Both the position numbers and the translations under genes were made by a program. 64,000 nucleotides of DNA from Spirometra erinaceieuropaei (Eukaryota; Platyhelminthes; Cestoda; Diphyllobothriidea; Diphyllobothriidae). Below, one piece after another: positions 22,926 to 34,109 of the stretch. The stretch covers positions 245,824-309,823 of the forward strand of contig CACRXP010000114.1 in NCBI GenBank assembly GCA_902702965.1, written 5' to 3'. The notes under the pieces were generated by a model, which was not told the origin of the DNA, did not search any database, and was given only the letters and a program-made list of their open reading frames with translations. Each line of letters begins with the position of its first letter. The stretch's first letter is position 1.

Positions 22926-23672
22926 TCCGCCGACGGCGAAAAAGAAAACTATGTTCCTCACAGTCCCCTTTCAAGGAGACGCGGCACGTGAACTCTTGAT
23001 AAGGTGACTTGATCAAGCCGTTTCATGAACCTTCTCGGCAGCACGAGTTCAAGTACTGCTTTCAATCAACCCCGTCTTACGCGGAGAAGGTAAGGATAGG
23101 CTGCCAGCTCAGACCACCTCCGTGTGCATTTACCCATTTACTTGCTCCAGTGGAGCAGGCCCCATTAATCGTACGAGTCGGCGCCTTTCCAAAACAATAC
23201 GAGATCACCTGCCGGTATGGCAGAGGAAAGGTGAAGTTAGGGGCATACGCAGCTCCATCCTCGCACACATGGTTGATTCTGGGCACCGAGTGGATGCCAA
23301 CGAAGCCTTCGGTGTGATTTACAAGGTCCCACCCAACTACCCTAAGCGACTGGGTCAGCGCCTACTAACAACAGCAGCAGCGACTGCCATCAGGCCACAG
23401 AGGCTAGTCCTTGTGCGTGCAAAATAACCTCTTACACGCTCCGCGTCTGCCGTGGGCATGGATCGATTAACTGTATTCATATCTCCGCGTCCCCCCCCCC
23501 CCCTTGTGACACGTCTCTACCTCACCCTCACTGTCACTTACTGCCTCCTCCCCCCTCCCCCCTCTATTCACATGGCCCTGTTAGTAGGGAAAGACGAAGC
23601 GTAATCGACTGCAGTTTTCACTCGCAGGTTTCATTTTGTACTTCGTTTCCATATAAATGTATAGGCCCGATT
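22926..23672 (+). pseudogene. PLE-4 3' part with GIY-YIG remnant
   Basis: After the inverted arm the + strand reads a region equivalent to the linker before the endonuclease, then 'MCIYPFTCSSGAGPINRTSR' (GIY-YIG with YIG lost to PIN), 'RDHLPVWQRKGEVRGIRSSI', 'DSGHRVDANEAFGVIYK' and 'RLLTTAAATAIR'. The last 101 codons (23122-23427) are open; earlier sequence needs frame changes. The 3' UTR has a 13-14 nt C run (about 23491-23504). Confidence 0.8.
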
Positions 23673-24028
23673 AGAAATTATTGAAAGCACGCGGATGCCC
23701 GCTAGATGAATTTTCGCAAATATATTTTAGCCAGAGTTTCGTCCTTTCTGGGATTCCGGTGGCCGCCTAAAAAAAATAGGAAGTTAAAAATCTTCCACCC
23801 TGAGTTGGCGGTTGAAATGGAATAGAGCAACTCCCCCTTCGAAACATTCTCTGAAAACTGCAATTCCCAACGCCACTCAGTTGCCACTGTTGAATGCTTC
23901 GTGCAAGAAAGGTACCAGCAGAACTACCTTGCGCATTTCAAAACTGGACGAGGTTTGGTTCTGCAGTCCAACTTGATTGATACCATATGGTTTACTTGCT
24001 AAAAAAGTATAGTTAACACACCTATCTT

Positions 24029-24440
24029 AACCACTCGCTGGGTTAGGAAGGGAAGGAGAGCGCAAGTAGAGCTTGAATCACGCTCAGGGAAGCGAGTGGA
24101 GGTGGTGCGTACATGCTCACCCCCCCCCCCGACACAGTCATTCGCTGGATTAAGAAGGTAGGGAGGACGCAATCACAACTGGAAGGCCACGTAGGCGACC
24201 GCGCGATAATTCGCAGTGCATGGTCACAGTAGTGGAACCGACGGAGTTCCACATCGTCGGAACAATTCCATTAGCAAATCCACTTGGTCACTCGTCGGAT
24301 TAGGATCATAAAGAGGGCGCAAGCAGGTCTCGAACCACAGGGAGGGAAGCGCGTGTTAACTGATAACTGAGGTAACCGAGGCTGGCGTATAAGCACCCCT
24401 CCCCCCCCCCCCGGCACAGTCGCCCACTGGATTAAAGTGG
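24029..24440. repeat. Degenerate tandem units with poly-C tracts
   Basis: Four starts of a similar unit ('cactcgctgggttaggaag' type) occur at about 24031, 24139, 24290 and 24426. They share 'gcgcaag.aggtct' and 'cagggaagcg' blocks, and two end in C runs (24120-24130 and 24401-24412) before 'ggcacagt'. Spacing is 110-150 bp. Unknown family. Confidence 0.5.
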
Positions 24441-24519
24441 TAAGGAAGATGCAAATACGTGGTTTGGTAGCCCCAACTGATGGACACAATGCTGTTGGAG
24501 TTGGGGCTAAGGGTTAGGG

Positions 24520-24727
24520 GTTAGCGCAACTATTTCTCAATCACTCAGAGTACAACCACGCATCCCCAAGAGCTTTTCTTTTGCACACAACGTCTTGCCC
24601 TCGTCGCCTGTGCATTCCCCAACCCTACCTGCAAAAACCCCTATTACCGCCGGTCCCGTATTACTGGTGGCTGGGGTTTGTTTACTTCAGGTGAGACTAC
24701 ATAACCACATCCGACTAAAATGTTTTT
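24520..24727. mobile_element. MITE-like family C, partial copy
   Basis: Shares the 'cctattaccgccggtcccgt' neighbourhood, 'ttcttttgcaca' and the terminal 'cataaccacatccgac' with the complete-looking copy at 41529-41800, in inverse orientation for much of its length. Confidence 0.5.
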
Positions 24728-27700
24728 AGACTGTGGGGCTGAAGGACCAAACCTGGCCCAAGACAGTTCATTTCCTACTTAGACTCCGATCTTTTAATCA
24801 CCCGGCACTATGACTGAATTTTGTTCACCGCGTTATCTTTTTCCGCGTACTTATAAAGCACGACTTCAGCAATCAAACACAATTTCAAATGTATCCTTTT
24901 CCGGGTAGATAGCCAAAGACTGGGTGAAGTGCTCAAGTCGAAAAAATTAATATGGTGAATGGTCGGTCGAAAATATCATTCCCGAAGTCGATGCTCAAAT
25001 GCAGCCGCCTACCCAACAAAAGTATATAACAATCATGCAGGTAAGGACTTCGGGAGAAGGGTGGTTACACTTCGGTCTTGCCCTGGCTGATGGCAACCGC
25101 CGTGTGCTTTACGGAGTGGATGCAGCACCGGGGACTTGTGCATGAAGTAATTTATGATGGGACAGACTTTCAAGGCATCTACCGCACTCCCCCTTTCCTA
25201 CCCACCTTCCCTCAAAGTCATGACATTGCTAGGACTACCGGAAGTGGTCCGAATCGCTGTTATGTTCCACTTTTGCCCATCATTGAAAAACGTTTGTTCA
25301 GATGGGATGCAGTTATAATTAAGGCTGTTTGGATCCACCCCCAGTACCCTTCAAAGGACAGATAGCATATTCTTGTCAGGCGGGCGTCGAAGTGGGACAG
25401 TCGGCCGTAGAAGGCTTCCCATATCAACATTTCAGGTGACAGAAATGGCAGAACAGTTTGTACTGTGTCGGGAAGCAGCTCAAAGGTCGGCCGCATGTCT
25501 CTGTCGTTATTAGTCGTGGCGATGGTGGTACGACGTACGGGCGAGCACTGCAAGCATAATGCTAGTTAGACGAAACCCGGCAGCCAAGCCATCACGCACG
25601 ACGGTTCATGTTGACATCCGTGGGGTAGCGGACAGCAGTCGTCAGTTGGGCAGGCAGTTCGCACCTAGGACCTGTTCATCACTTCCATGCAAGCTGTTTC
25701 AGTTGTCGGAGCCGCACTATGAAGACATCACATCTGATTGCAGATTCGAACTTGAACTATCAACACCGGGCAGGAACTGGGGCCTGTTGACGACCAGAAC
25801 GCGAGGTGAGTGAAGTCCACTTGACGTTCGACCAAAGGGGGCACTTAGGATACTAGGTTGCCTTAAGCAGACGTCGACACCCGCCTCCCATGAATCTCAC
25901 TAACACTCTCTTCCACCCCCCCCCTATCGGAAATTCAGTTCGTCAAACACCGTGCCTGCAAGGGGGCATCGATCGCCTTGCATCCAACGAGGACTCCCCA
26001 GCGATGGGGTACGTTAAATGGTCGAGATAAGTGCCCCTGGACGTGAAGGCGTTTTCTGATTCTGGCATTCTTCAGCTTACTTCTCAGAACATGCAGTGCT
26101 AATTTGTGCTCAAAAGCGGATTCGGCGTGTTATTCAGGGGTAAGACTGAAATACAATCAAATACCTCTCTGACAGAAATGTATCCTTTGAACGGGGCAAG
26201 CCCCATAACCACACCATCGTCATTGCTGAAGACTACTCGCAATCCCTTGAGAACGGTACGACAAAAGCAAACCAACAACTCCTAAACTGCGCTTTTCCTA
26301 GCATGCTCAGAATCATTGAAGTGTTGAACCTTGCCTGTATAGCCATATGTCAACATTACCGTATTAAGAAATAGAAGTGAGTATTCATTATGCTGCCGTA
26401 TAAAATAATCATGTTGTATTTTTCTGGGTCGTTATGGTGTACGCTGAAACTAAGAAAACACGTGCGGTGGACATGCCTTAAAATGCAGCATTTTCGGGGC
26501 AAACAACCAAATTTTGGCTGGACCACTGTGAATAGGGAAAATTAATGTGTAAACACACCGTTGAATGTATGATTTCCAAGCTCGATAAATAAATTCAGAC
26601 CTCTGCCTAACGGAAGCACGCAGCGGGGAGGTGGTTATATATCTGACACCACAGTTGTCTGGGGATCTTTCACTTCTTGTTTACCGTCGTTTACTCTAGA
26701 GATTCCATTCGAATTCTGAAGGCAGAATGTGTATTTCTGCCACAATAAATCGCATAATTTTTCATTCCGACATAAAACGTCCTATTTTTATCACTGCTCA
26801 TGTTTTCTTGAATCTGAATTGCAAATGTTAACTCAACAAAACACGAAAGTGCTAGGGACCTCATAGGTAACGGCAGGAAAGATTAGTTCAAATTATTCCG
26901 GATTGTTAGTCGTCGCCAGCGAGTCAGCTAGTCCAAAACAGTGGGCAGTGGAAATGGGGTAATAAACTCACGTTGGGCTGCTATGCACAACGGAACGAGC
27001 ATGTCCCGTTACTCGGTCAGTGAACGCACTTCCAGCACTATCGAAGGCATTCAAAAGGTATAGATTTCCAGACCAGAAATTGGATCCTGTCGGCCGAGAG
27101 CAGTCGTCAGACCGGAAATCCGTACTGTAGTCGTCCTCGTTTTTTAAGTCGATTCTTTGATTTTCTGCCGCAGTGGGTTCTGGTCTCCGACTTTAAGACA
27201 GCACAGAGTGCACTGTTCAAGCCATGACAGTCACTTGCTTTCGCACAACTTCGCAGGGCATTAGTACGAAAGTGCCGATCATTTAGGGCATTTTAAGCAG
27301 TCAGGTCAAAGGCCACGGTATCGATGCCTGTGACCGTTCGCCCAACAGGTGTTGACTCGACAAGCAGACTGGGCGATCTCCCACCCGCCTATTTGGAGCT
27401 ACGGAACGACCCACAAAGAAGGCAGATCCAATATTTAACACCCGGAAGGCAGTAATTTTGTGCTCACTTCCTTTTCCAAGGGAAAACTGGTGTTGTAGTT
27501 TGAAAATTCAGACAAATATAACGATCTGCCCCGAGTTCTAATCGTCTTCTACCGCACTAACATGATACCTCTGTTAGACTGGATTCACATACTGCATTGG
27601 TTAAACCTGCCTGTGCAAGGTCCACCACGGATTTTCGTTCCTATTCGCTGTCACGCAAGCTGAACCATGACCTAGCCGCTAACCGTTAATCACTCACCTA

Positions 27701-27828
27701 GTGCGACATTCGTACACGAGCAGGACTGTCAAGTTGTTGCATTCAGTACTCGTTGACCACGGACATTCATTCTGCATCACTTGTTTTCGTGGCTAATTTC
27801 AAAGTCCCCGCCAGTACTGCTCATCGGT
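24728..27828. other. Upstream region of the actin-like gene; nothing else recognised
   Basis: Frames at 25078-25365 and 25559-25813 (+) and 25260-25553 (-) have no identifiable domain. About 25130-25200 weakly resembles blocks near 46.6 kb ('atctaccgcactc'). No TATA box is obvious just upstream of 27829. Confidence 0.4.
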
Positions 27829-27945
27829 ATGAGTTCACAGGCAGTTGTGATAGACAATGGAACACGAACGCTAAGAGCCGGATTTTCGGGAGATTTCGCT
27901 CCAACCGTCACTCTTCCAAACGTGGTTGGTATATCTCAGTCAGCG
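27829..27945 (+). CDS. Actin-like protein, exon 1
   Basis: Exon 1 encodes 39 residues from the ATG at 27829. They align without gaps to the actin N-terminus: 'AVVIDNGTRTLRAGFSGDFA' matches actin '[20 protein letters not shown]'. This is the first phosphate-binding loop. The Ser/Gly pair and the Lys of the actin loop are changed (T-R-T, R for K). The exon ends at GCG with a GT donor at 27946-27947 (gtgcgt). This is exactly where the canonical actin in this window has its intron, also phase 0, after residues corresponding to VGRPRHQ. The start was chosen by homology; the upstream frame is open a little further. No typical promoter is seen. Joined to exon 2 the protein is 377 residues, the length of actin. 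Confidence 0.8.
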
Positions 27946-28639
27946 GTGCGTAAATGCCGTAAATATTTTCATTTTGCCAAGTTTTTAATCAGTTTATCAA
28001 GGTAAAAAATTTACCAGCTTATCAAGTCTGCCAGTGATAACGACTTTTGTTTCTTGGTCAAATTCAACCTAGCACATCGGCTGATATAAATAAAAACCAA
28101 CCTTTTGCAACATGGCCGATGGCGATGCTTGTTTTTAAAATGCATCAAAACTGTTGGACGTTAAGCGTAGATAGTTTGCAATATATGAACAAGTAGAGCC
28201 CTAGAAATTTGCAAAAGTAGTATTACTATTGGACCAAAACGCTCAATGCACCAAAATTTCCGCATGGTTTTCCAAGGTTTATCGCCGTTCACTGTGGGTA
28301 GGTATTTGTCTGACCCACGACTGCTGTTCAAAGGCTGGTGATCACTTCGGACACTTTTTCTGCAGTTGATGGGCCGCGAGGATCATCTCTGTGATTCCGC
28401 GATGCTTTAGGAATAAGCTCTGCGTTTCTAGAGGAATTCCTTGCTCCAGATACGTTTCTAGACAGCTGAATAGAACTCGCGTGGAAATGTTGTCTGAAAT
28501 GTTAAGAAGAGAAATACCTCTGTGGTTACCACAGTGTTGACAAGTTCCCTTGCATTTTTAAGCAAAGACGACTTTTGGCATTCTCAAATTCTTAAAGGGG
28601 CTGGTCCTTTTGGCCAATTTTTCTGGAACAATGAAGTCA

Positions 28640-29085
28640 AGAAAAAGGCGGACTCACCGGAACAGGTTTATTTGGGCGCTGACGTTTCAAAGAGCTTGTT
28701 CGGCTCCCCATTGTCAAAGCGCAAAATACACTTAATCGACCGCGAACTGAAGTGGCAAGTCGCGCTGATCGGTTTCATGCTGATCGATTTTTCACTTCTC
28801 TCGCTGCCTCGGCCTCTCGGGGGGCCGTTGGCGGACGTTTTATCGGTGTGCTTTGTGTGTCACCGCTCCGTCCGGGGAGGTGATTGAGCCTTCGTCAGGT
28901 GGTGACTGTTCTTCTAATCCCTCGCCTAGTAAACTCGTCGGGCTACCTCTGTATGGTCTTCTTAAGTTCAGTGCAGTTTTTTGGCCTTGAGCTCTATGAA
29001 CATGTTACAACCAACCAGAGTAGACATAGATCATCGACTCCGGGAGACAATTCGGCGCCGTCTGATGCTGACTATGTTGTACGTT
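28640..29085 (-). mobile_element. PLE-5 3'-terminal region in intron
   Basis: Third copy of the segment described at 2631-3045, same relative orientation as that one. It includes the best preserved PLE-5 hammerhead fold (28676-28722). The frame on the opposite strand (28522-28887) is fortuitous. Confidence 0.6.
28676..28722 (-). ncRNA. Hammerhead-like motif in PLE-5 3' end
   Basis: On the - strand: perfect 5-bp stem I GCGCU/AGCGC, core UUGACAA (CUGACGA with two C-to-T type changes), one extra U, stem II GGGGAGC/GCUCUUU (7 bp, three wobbles), GAAA, then CGUC so that cleavage would follow the GUC triplet. The architecture is preserved while core positions 3 and 8 are mutated, so it is probably inactive now. 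Confidence 0.55.
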
Positions 29086-29089
29086 TCAT

Positions 29090-29534
29090 GAGGAGCACTG
29101 GTAAACGGGCATTTGCGATGCTGTGTGTATGAACATCGCGCGGTCTTAAAAATTGTATAATTAGAAACCTTTTCAAAGCCCAATATAACCTTCCTTCGGG
29201 TATAAAATATAACGAAAATGCGGTTTCCTACAAGAGAAGTAACAGAAATTATACTTTTATGCATGTTTTCTGTAAAATATGTTTCCATTTATAAGACCAT
29301 TAAAAATCAATATGAACAGTGTATGCTACATAAGTAGTCGTCTTTTACCGAGTGTGGTTTCTGTATGTTGTTGAAAAGAAAGTGCATTTAAAAGCCGACA
29401 TCCTGGCGAGCCCAAAATACTATAGGATTATGCTGCAAGAAAATGAGTATCAGAACTCCACCCAAGTAATCCTTCCTAACCGAAATCGCATTTCAGAATT
29501 TCGACCAAAATTTCATGAGATCTGTCACTCACCG
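29090..29534. repeat. Right arm of palindrome B
   Basis: Matches the right arm of 61621-62611 and ends 'gtcactcaccg' followed by TA (29535-29536). The left arm is missing and replaced by PLE-5 sequence. Confidence 0.75.
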
Positions 29535-29838
29535 TACGTCCGGCAGTCGGGACCGTTGATCGTCTTTGTTACAAACATGGTGGGCTCGCTTGCGGAAGAG
29601 AAAAGTAGTCCAGCAACTGCAAGTGCCGCTGGCAAGTGTACCTCCGCGTCACTTTCCAAGAACAGGTCTGTATAAGGAGGGTGCTGCTGGTGTTGCAGGC
29701 GCCGATTCCGTGAGAATCCAGCCCAACCTCCCGGACAGCGTGGTCTGCACCGACGCGACATTATAATCACCAAGGCAGTCAGTTTGTCCGTCTTCGACAC
29801 AGTAGCCAGGAGGGCGTGAAGGTCTTCGAACCAGCATT

Positions 29839-30011
29839 CAGTTACTGATCTCATGAAATGTTGGCTGAAATTCTGAGCTGCGTTCGTAGACTAGGGAGGA
29901 TTACTTGGCTGGGGTTGTAATACTGAACATCATGCGGCATAATCCTAGGATGTTGGCTTTCGAATACACGTCTTTTCGATCTTCTGTAAAAACCGCATAT
30001 AGTAAGAAAGA
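29839..30011. repeat. Left arm tip of palindrome B
   Basis: Begins 'cagttactgatctcatgaaa' and continues with 'ttggctgaaattctga' as in family B, then is cut where palindrome A begins. The 300 bp between 29535 and 29838 are unassigned. Confidence 0.7.
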
Positions 30012-30014
30012 CTA

Positions 30015-31004
30015 CAGTAGGTGGGCTAACTCCTGAAATGTTAACCAAAACTCCGAAAGGCGTTTTCGTTTCGAAAAGATAGATTAAGTAGCGTTTTAAA
30101 ACTAGTCAGCATGCAACATTATTCCATAGTATTTCAGTTACCTCAGGTTGCCGGCTTTCGAACGAACTACTCGCCGGCTGCATGTAAGAACTATACTCTG
30201 TAAAAAATGACTGCTTAAGTAGCATGCATTTATCTTACTGGTTTTCAATATTCCTGAAAGTCCAATTATATTTCATACAAAACATGCATAAAAATAATCA
30301 TTTTTTGGTCATTCGTTAGATAAATACGTTTTCTTCTAAAGCTATGCTCGAAGGAGAGACATTATTCTGTTTAAGAAAAGTTTCTAATTATTGGACTTTT
30401 TAATACCGTGAAATGGCTGTTCATAAATCGTCATATCTCTGCATTCACCAATGTGGCTTGTAAAGTTAACAATATGGATTAAATCCACTGCCACATATTA
30501 TGAACCATATATAGTTCCCATTTATTACTGTGGAGAAATGTGCGGTTTTCCGTACGCGAAAAATAAACGGCTTGTAGTTTGGAAACCCTGAATCCAAGTG
30601 TAATGGTAGAGCGGGTTCAAAATTATTCGGGAAATGGAAAAGTTTTTGAAAACCAAATTCTACCCTTTCTTTGAGTATGAGCTTGGAAGAAGGCGAAGTA
30701 TCTACCGAATGAGCAAAATAATGAATATTTTTATGAATGTTTTCCTTGAAATTCAACTGGACTTTAAGGGGCATCGAAAATCAATGAGAAAAATTCATGC
30801 TACACATGCAGTCATTTTTACAGAGTGCAGTTTATGCATGCAGCCGGAAGGGGGTTCATTCGAAAGCCGGCATCCTGCGGTAACTGGAATATTATAGAAT
30901 TATGTTGCAGCCTGACCAGTTTTAAAACGTAACTTAATCAATCTTTTCAAAACAAAACGCATTTCGGAATTTCGCTTGATATTTATAGATTAGCCCACCT
31001 ACAG
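30015..31004. mobile_element. Palindromic element family A, complete copy
   Basis: 990 bp, starting CAGTAGGTGGGCTAACTC and ending GCCCACCTACAG, with TA at 30013-30014 and 31005-31006. The two arms are inverted copies with more divergence than in the 9.5-kb copy. Confidence 0.85.
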
Positions 31005-31229
31005 TACATAAGTAATATGCGTTTCTCATGTTTATTTTCGATAACCTTATGGATTCAAGCAAATTTCATAGAAAGCATACAAAAAGGTGCCTTTGTTACT
31101 CCTTGTGTAGCAAACACGTCGTTCTCAAATTTCATACTTAAAGGAGGAGTTCCTTTTACTTTTAAGGGGCTTCTAGTCAGGAGATTTTTTAAGGTTCTGC
31201 ACTGACCCTTCATACAGCATCCTACCTCT

Positions 31230-31755
31230 TTGTTTATTTATGCTCATCATGAGGTAAACAACATAGTCGGCATCCATTGCAAAATTTTACGAACTCTTCA
31301 TGGTATATTCTTAAAAGCATTGGGGAACATATGATTCGCCTTGCTCGAAAAGTATACATCTTGTAGAGTGAAATCTAAAAACGCTAATGCAGCAACCGAT
31401 CTGGTTCAAAATTATTCGGGGATCGGAAACCTTTTTCACAATCTAAATATGCCTTTTCTTCGGGTATAAAATGTGAAGACGAAATGATTTGCTACTAAAT
31501 GAGCAAAAGAAAGCGTATTTTTTGCATGTCTTCTATAAGATATATTGGAATCTATGAGTGTACGAAAAATCAAATGTGAGGGATACTACTACTTATGTGG
31601 TCATTTTTTGCCGAGTGTGGATTTTGAAGGCGGTCGAAAGAGATAGATTCAAAAGCCAACCTCCTGGCGACTCCGAAACACCATTTGGATTATGCGTATG
31701 ATAATTAATAATACAGTCTTATATAAGTAATCTTTCCTAATCGAAAACGCCGGAA
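31230..31755. repeat. Palindrome B, right-hand part
   Basis: Includes the centre and right arm ('ttcttcgggtataaaatgtg', 'taagtaatctttcctaatcg'). It stops at 'aaaacgcc' where PLE-6 begins, so the right tip is missing. Confidence 0.7.
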
Positions 31756-32010
31756 AGAATTCAGGCCGAGAAGCAATTGAAGCCTGGGCCTCAGATGAGA
31801 ACTCAGTCGATCGATTTATCGATCTGGCATCGGCGTACAGAGCCCAGCGCAGTCACCTCTAGGCTTGCGCCGCCGGTCGATGATTGGCTAACACGTCCTA
31901 TGACTGTCGCTTGTTCCGCTGTCGCTACTATCTCTTACGATGGACTCCTACAGGAGCTCGAAAACTCAGGACAATAGACAGAATGTTACGATGCTTAACC
32001 GCCCTTCTTC
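31755..32010 (+). pseudogene. PLE-6 C-terminal end and 3' UTR
   Basis: Frame 31757 onward reads 'GREAIEAWASDENSVDRFID' then 'LASAYRAQRS', the typical PLE C-terminal segment after GIY-YIG, followed by a stop. About 31929-31975 is a decayed hammerhead (CUUACGA, GAAA, CUC, AGG). The same 3' UTR, better preserved, is at 44925-45045. Confidence 0.65.
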
Positions 32011-32451
32011 TTTACTTGTGCAAGCGAGAGCACCGAGTCACAGGAAAGGCCAAGTGATCTAGTGTCTCCATCAAAAAGGACTATAGGTGTTCCAAGTTCG
32101 ACGCCATTTTCGGCTTGCTAAAACTTGGCGTATGCGCTGAAATTCATGACTGCCAAGTTTACTTTATCACGGAAATACCGTCTTGCAACCAAACACCCGA
32201 ACTACGACTAACTGCGAGTTTGCAAATTCACCATAACCCTCTGAAGCAGTTGGTCCGTCTAGCTTATGGGACGATTAAGGTTATTTGATGTGATCACTGG
32301 CGTGACGCCCTAAAACCTTTAGGGCACGATCACGGAGTTACGAACCTTTTTTCGATTCGCGCCCAAACCCCACAAAGATCAATACTTGTATTCGAAATGT
32401 ACCGTGACCAGCATGGTCTCGGGGACGCATAAATAACTGCTGTTTGACAAG

Positions 32452-32853
32452 TCAAAACACGTGTTTTCGGCAACTTGCTGTCAAGCCAGTACAGTTACAA
32501 ATACATTGAAAATATGAGAAGTTCACAGGGTTTTATTAGTGACTCGGGGGCTATCAACACTCATCGTTCCCACGTCACGCTCATGACGAGGTCGGCGTTT
32601 CGGGGTTATTGGGGCAGGGGAGGGGGGGTGACATAGGCTGTGAGTGGTTTGTAAGTCGGGTACGTTGAGCACACATCACTGCTATCAGAAGGCTGGAGCG
32701 GCTTGCAGTAATCATCTGGGGTCGGCGTTGACCACGGAAGACAGAGCGCCTGTGTCAACGTCTTCTGACAACAGTGCATTCGCTAGCCGTATAGCCACTG
32801 TCTCGAATGTAGCTAGCACCCGTTGGCGTATGCCTCTGGAGAGGCCTGCTGTC
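32452..32853 (-). mobile_element. PLE-1 3' end in intron
   Basis: Matches the end of 53560-54000 in reverse: the 'acacgtgttttcggcaactt' tip (32459-32478), the 'gcaacactcat' and 'tgaggtcggcg' blocks, and the 'cgtatagccactg' block. Coding parts are beyond repair. Antisense to the host gene. Confidence 0.75.
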
Positions 32854-33181
32854 TAATTATTGCCCACTAAGTAGTGCATATTGGTAACCTTAGTAAGAGC
32901 TATGCGACCTATTTCTCCTAACTTGAGGACGTGAAAGTTTTATCTAGTTAAAACACACCCCATTGTGTGTTTATGCACTGCAATGCTTGACTTTTCGTTC
33001 CAGCAACAGTCCACATTGCAGTCAGTCTGGGCTCCTGACTTCAAGGTCTCTCAGTAGGTTTCAATAGGCCGTGTTCTTAAACGGTTTCGACAGCTGTTCT
33101 GATGCTGTTCAGATAAAGAAGTCACATTCGTTTCTGGTCATAAGGATTTTGCACAACCAATAATCACTTCTTTTACACCTA

Positions 33182-34054
33182 CAGTAGATGTGCTAACTCA
33201 TGAAATGTCAACCAAAATTTCGAAATGTGTTCTCGTTTCGAAAATATAAATTAAGTAGTCTTGTAAAAACTAATCATGTTGCAGCATAAATCTATAATAT
33301 TCCAGTTACCACAGGGTTTCGGCTTTCGAAAGAACTCATTTCTGGCTGCATGCATGATTTATACTCTTCAAAAAATTACTGCTTTAGTAGCAATTTTTTG
33401 AAGAGCATAATTCGGTTTTAAAAAAATTTCTAATTGTGAGCTTTTTTAATACCGTTAAATGGCCGTTCATAAAACGTCATGTATCTGCACTTACGAATGT
33501 GGCTTGTAAAGTTAACAATATTGTTCAAATCCACTGCTTAATTTTATGAACCTCATATGGTCTCCTCTTAACACCGTAGAGAAATGCATGGTTTTCCGTA
33601 CACGGAAAATATAAGGCTTGTAGTTTTGAAACCCTGAATGCAAGTGTAACAGCAGGTCGGGTTCAAAATTATTCGGAAATTAGAAAGGTTTTTTAAAATC
33701 GAATTATACTCTTCTTTTGAATATGAAGTTGGAAGAAAACGTGATTTTCTACCGAATAAGTAAAAGAATTAATATTTTTATGCATGCTTTCCATGAAATA
33801 TAATTAAATTTTCAGGGGCATCGAAAATCAATGAGAAAATTGCATACTACTTAAGTAGTCATTTTTTGCAGAGTATAGTTTCTGCGTGTAGTCGGAAAGA
33901 AGTTCTTTCGAAAGCCGAAACCCTGAGGTAACTGGATCATTATAGATTTATGCTGCAACACGATTAGTTTTACAACACTACTTAATTTTCCTTTTGGAAA
34001 CGAGAACGCATTTCAAAATTTTGGTTGACATTTCATGGGTTAGCACATCTACTG
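33182..34054. mobile_element. Palindromic element family A, copy next to a splice acceptor
   Basis: 873 bp, with TA at 33180-33181 and 34055-34056, ends CAGTAGATGTGCTAACTC and GGTTAGCACATCTACTG. About 120 bp are missing from the centre-left compared with other copies. It ends 55 bp before the inferred exon 2 acceptor, so the branch point must lie in the short unique spacer or inside the element. Confidence 0.85.
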
Positions 34055-34109
34055 TATATACAGCTGCTTGATAATCTCTTTAGCGTCTGAACTGCCAAGC
34101 ATCTTTCAG

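Larger units (their letters stand above)
27946..34109 (+). other. Intron of the actin-like gene, filled with mobile elements
   Basis: 6164 bp with GT at 27946 and AG at 34108-34109 (acceptor catctttcag). Contents in order: PLE-5 3' end (28640-29085), B right arm (to 29534), B left arm (29839-30011), palindrome A (30015-31004), B right part (31230-31755), PLE-6 3' end (31755-32010), PLE-1 3' end (32452-32853), palindrome A (33182-34054). The last element ends only 55 bp before the acceptor. The first 700 bp hold no recognised element. Confidence 0.7.

Noticed and set aside
28522..28887. 121-codon frame as a host exon in the actin-like intron
   Set aside because: It is the antisense of a PLE-5 3' end found twice more at 2.6-3.8 kb.
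29031..31205. Several frames of 60-110 codons in the intron
   Set aside because: They lie within palindromes A and B, where both arms give the same accidental frames; no domain is present.
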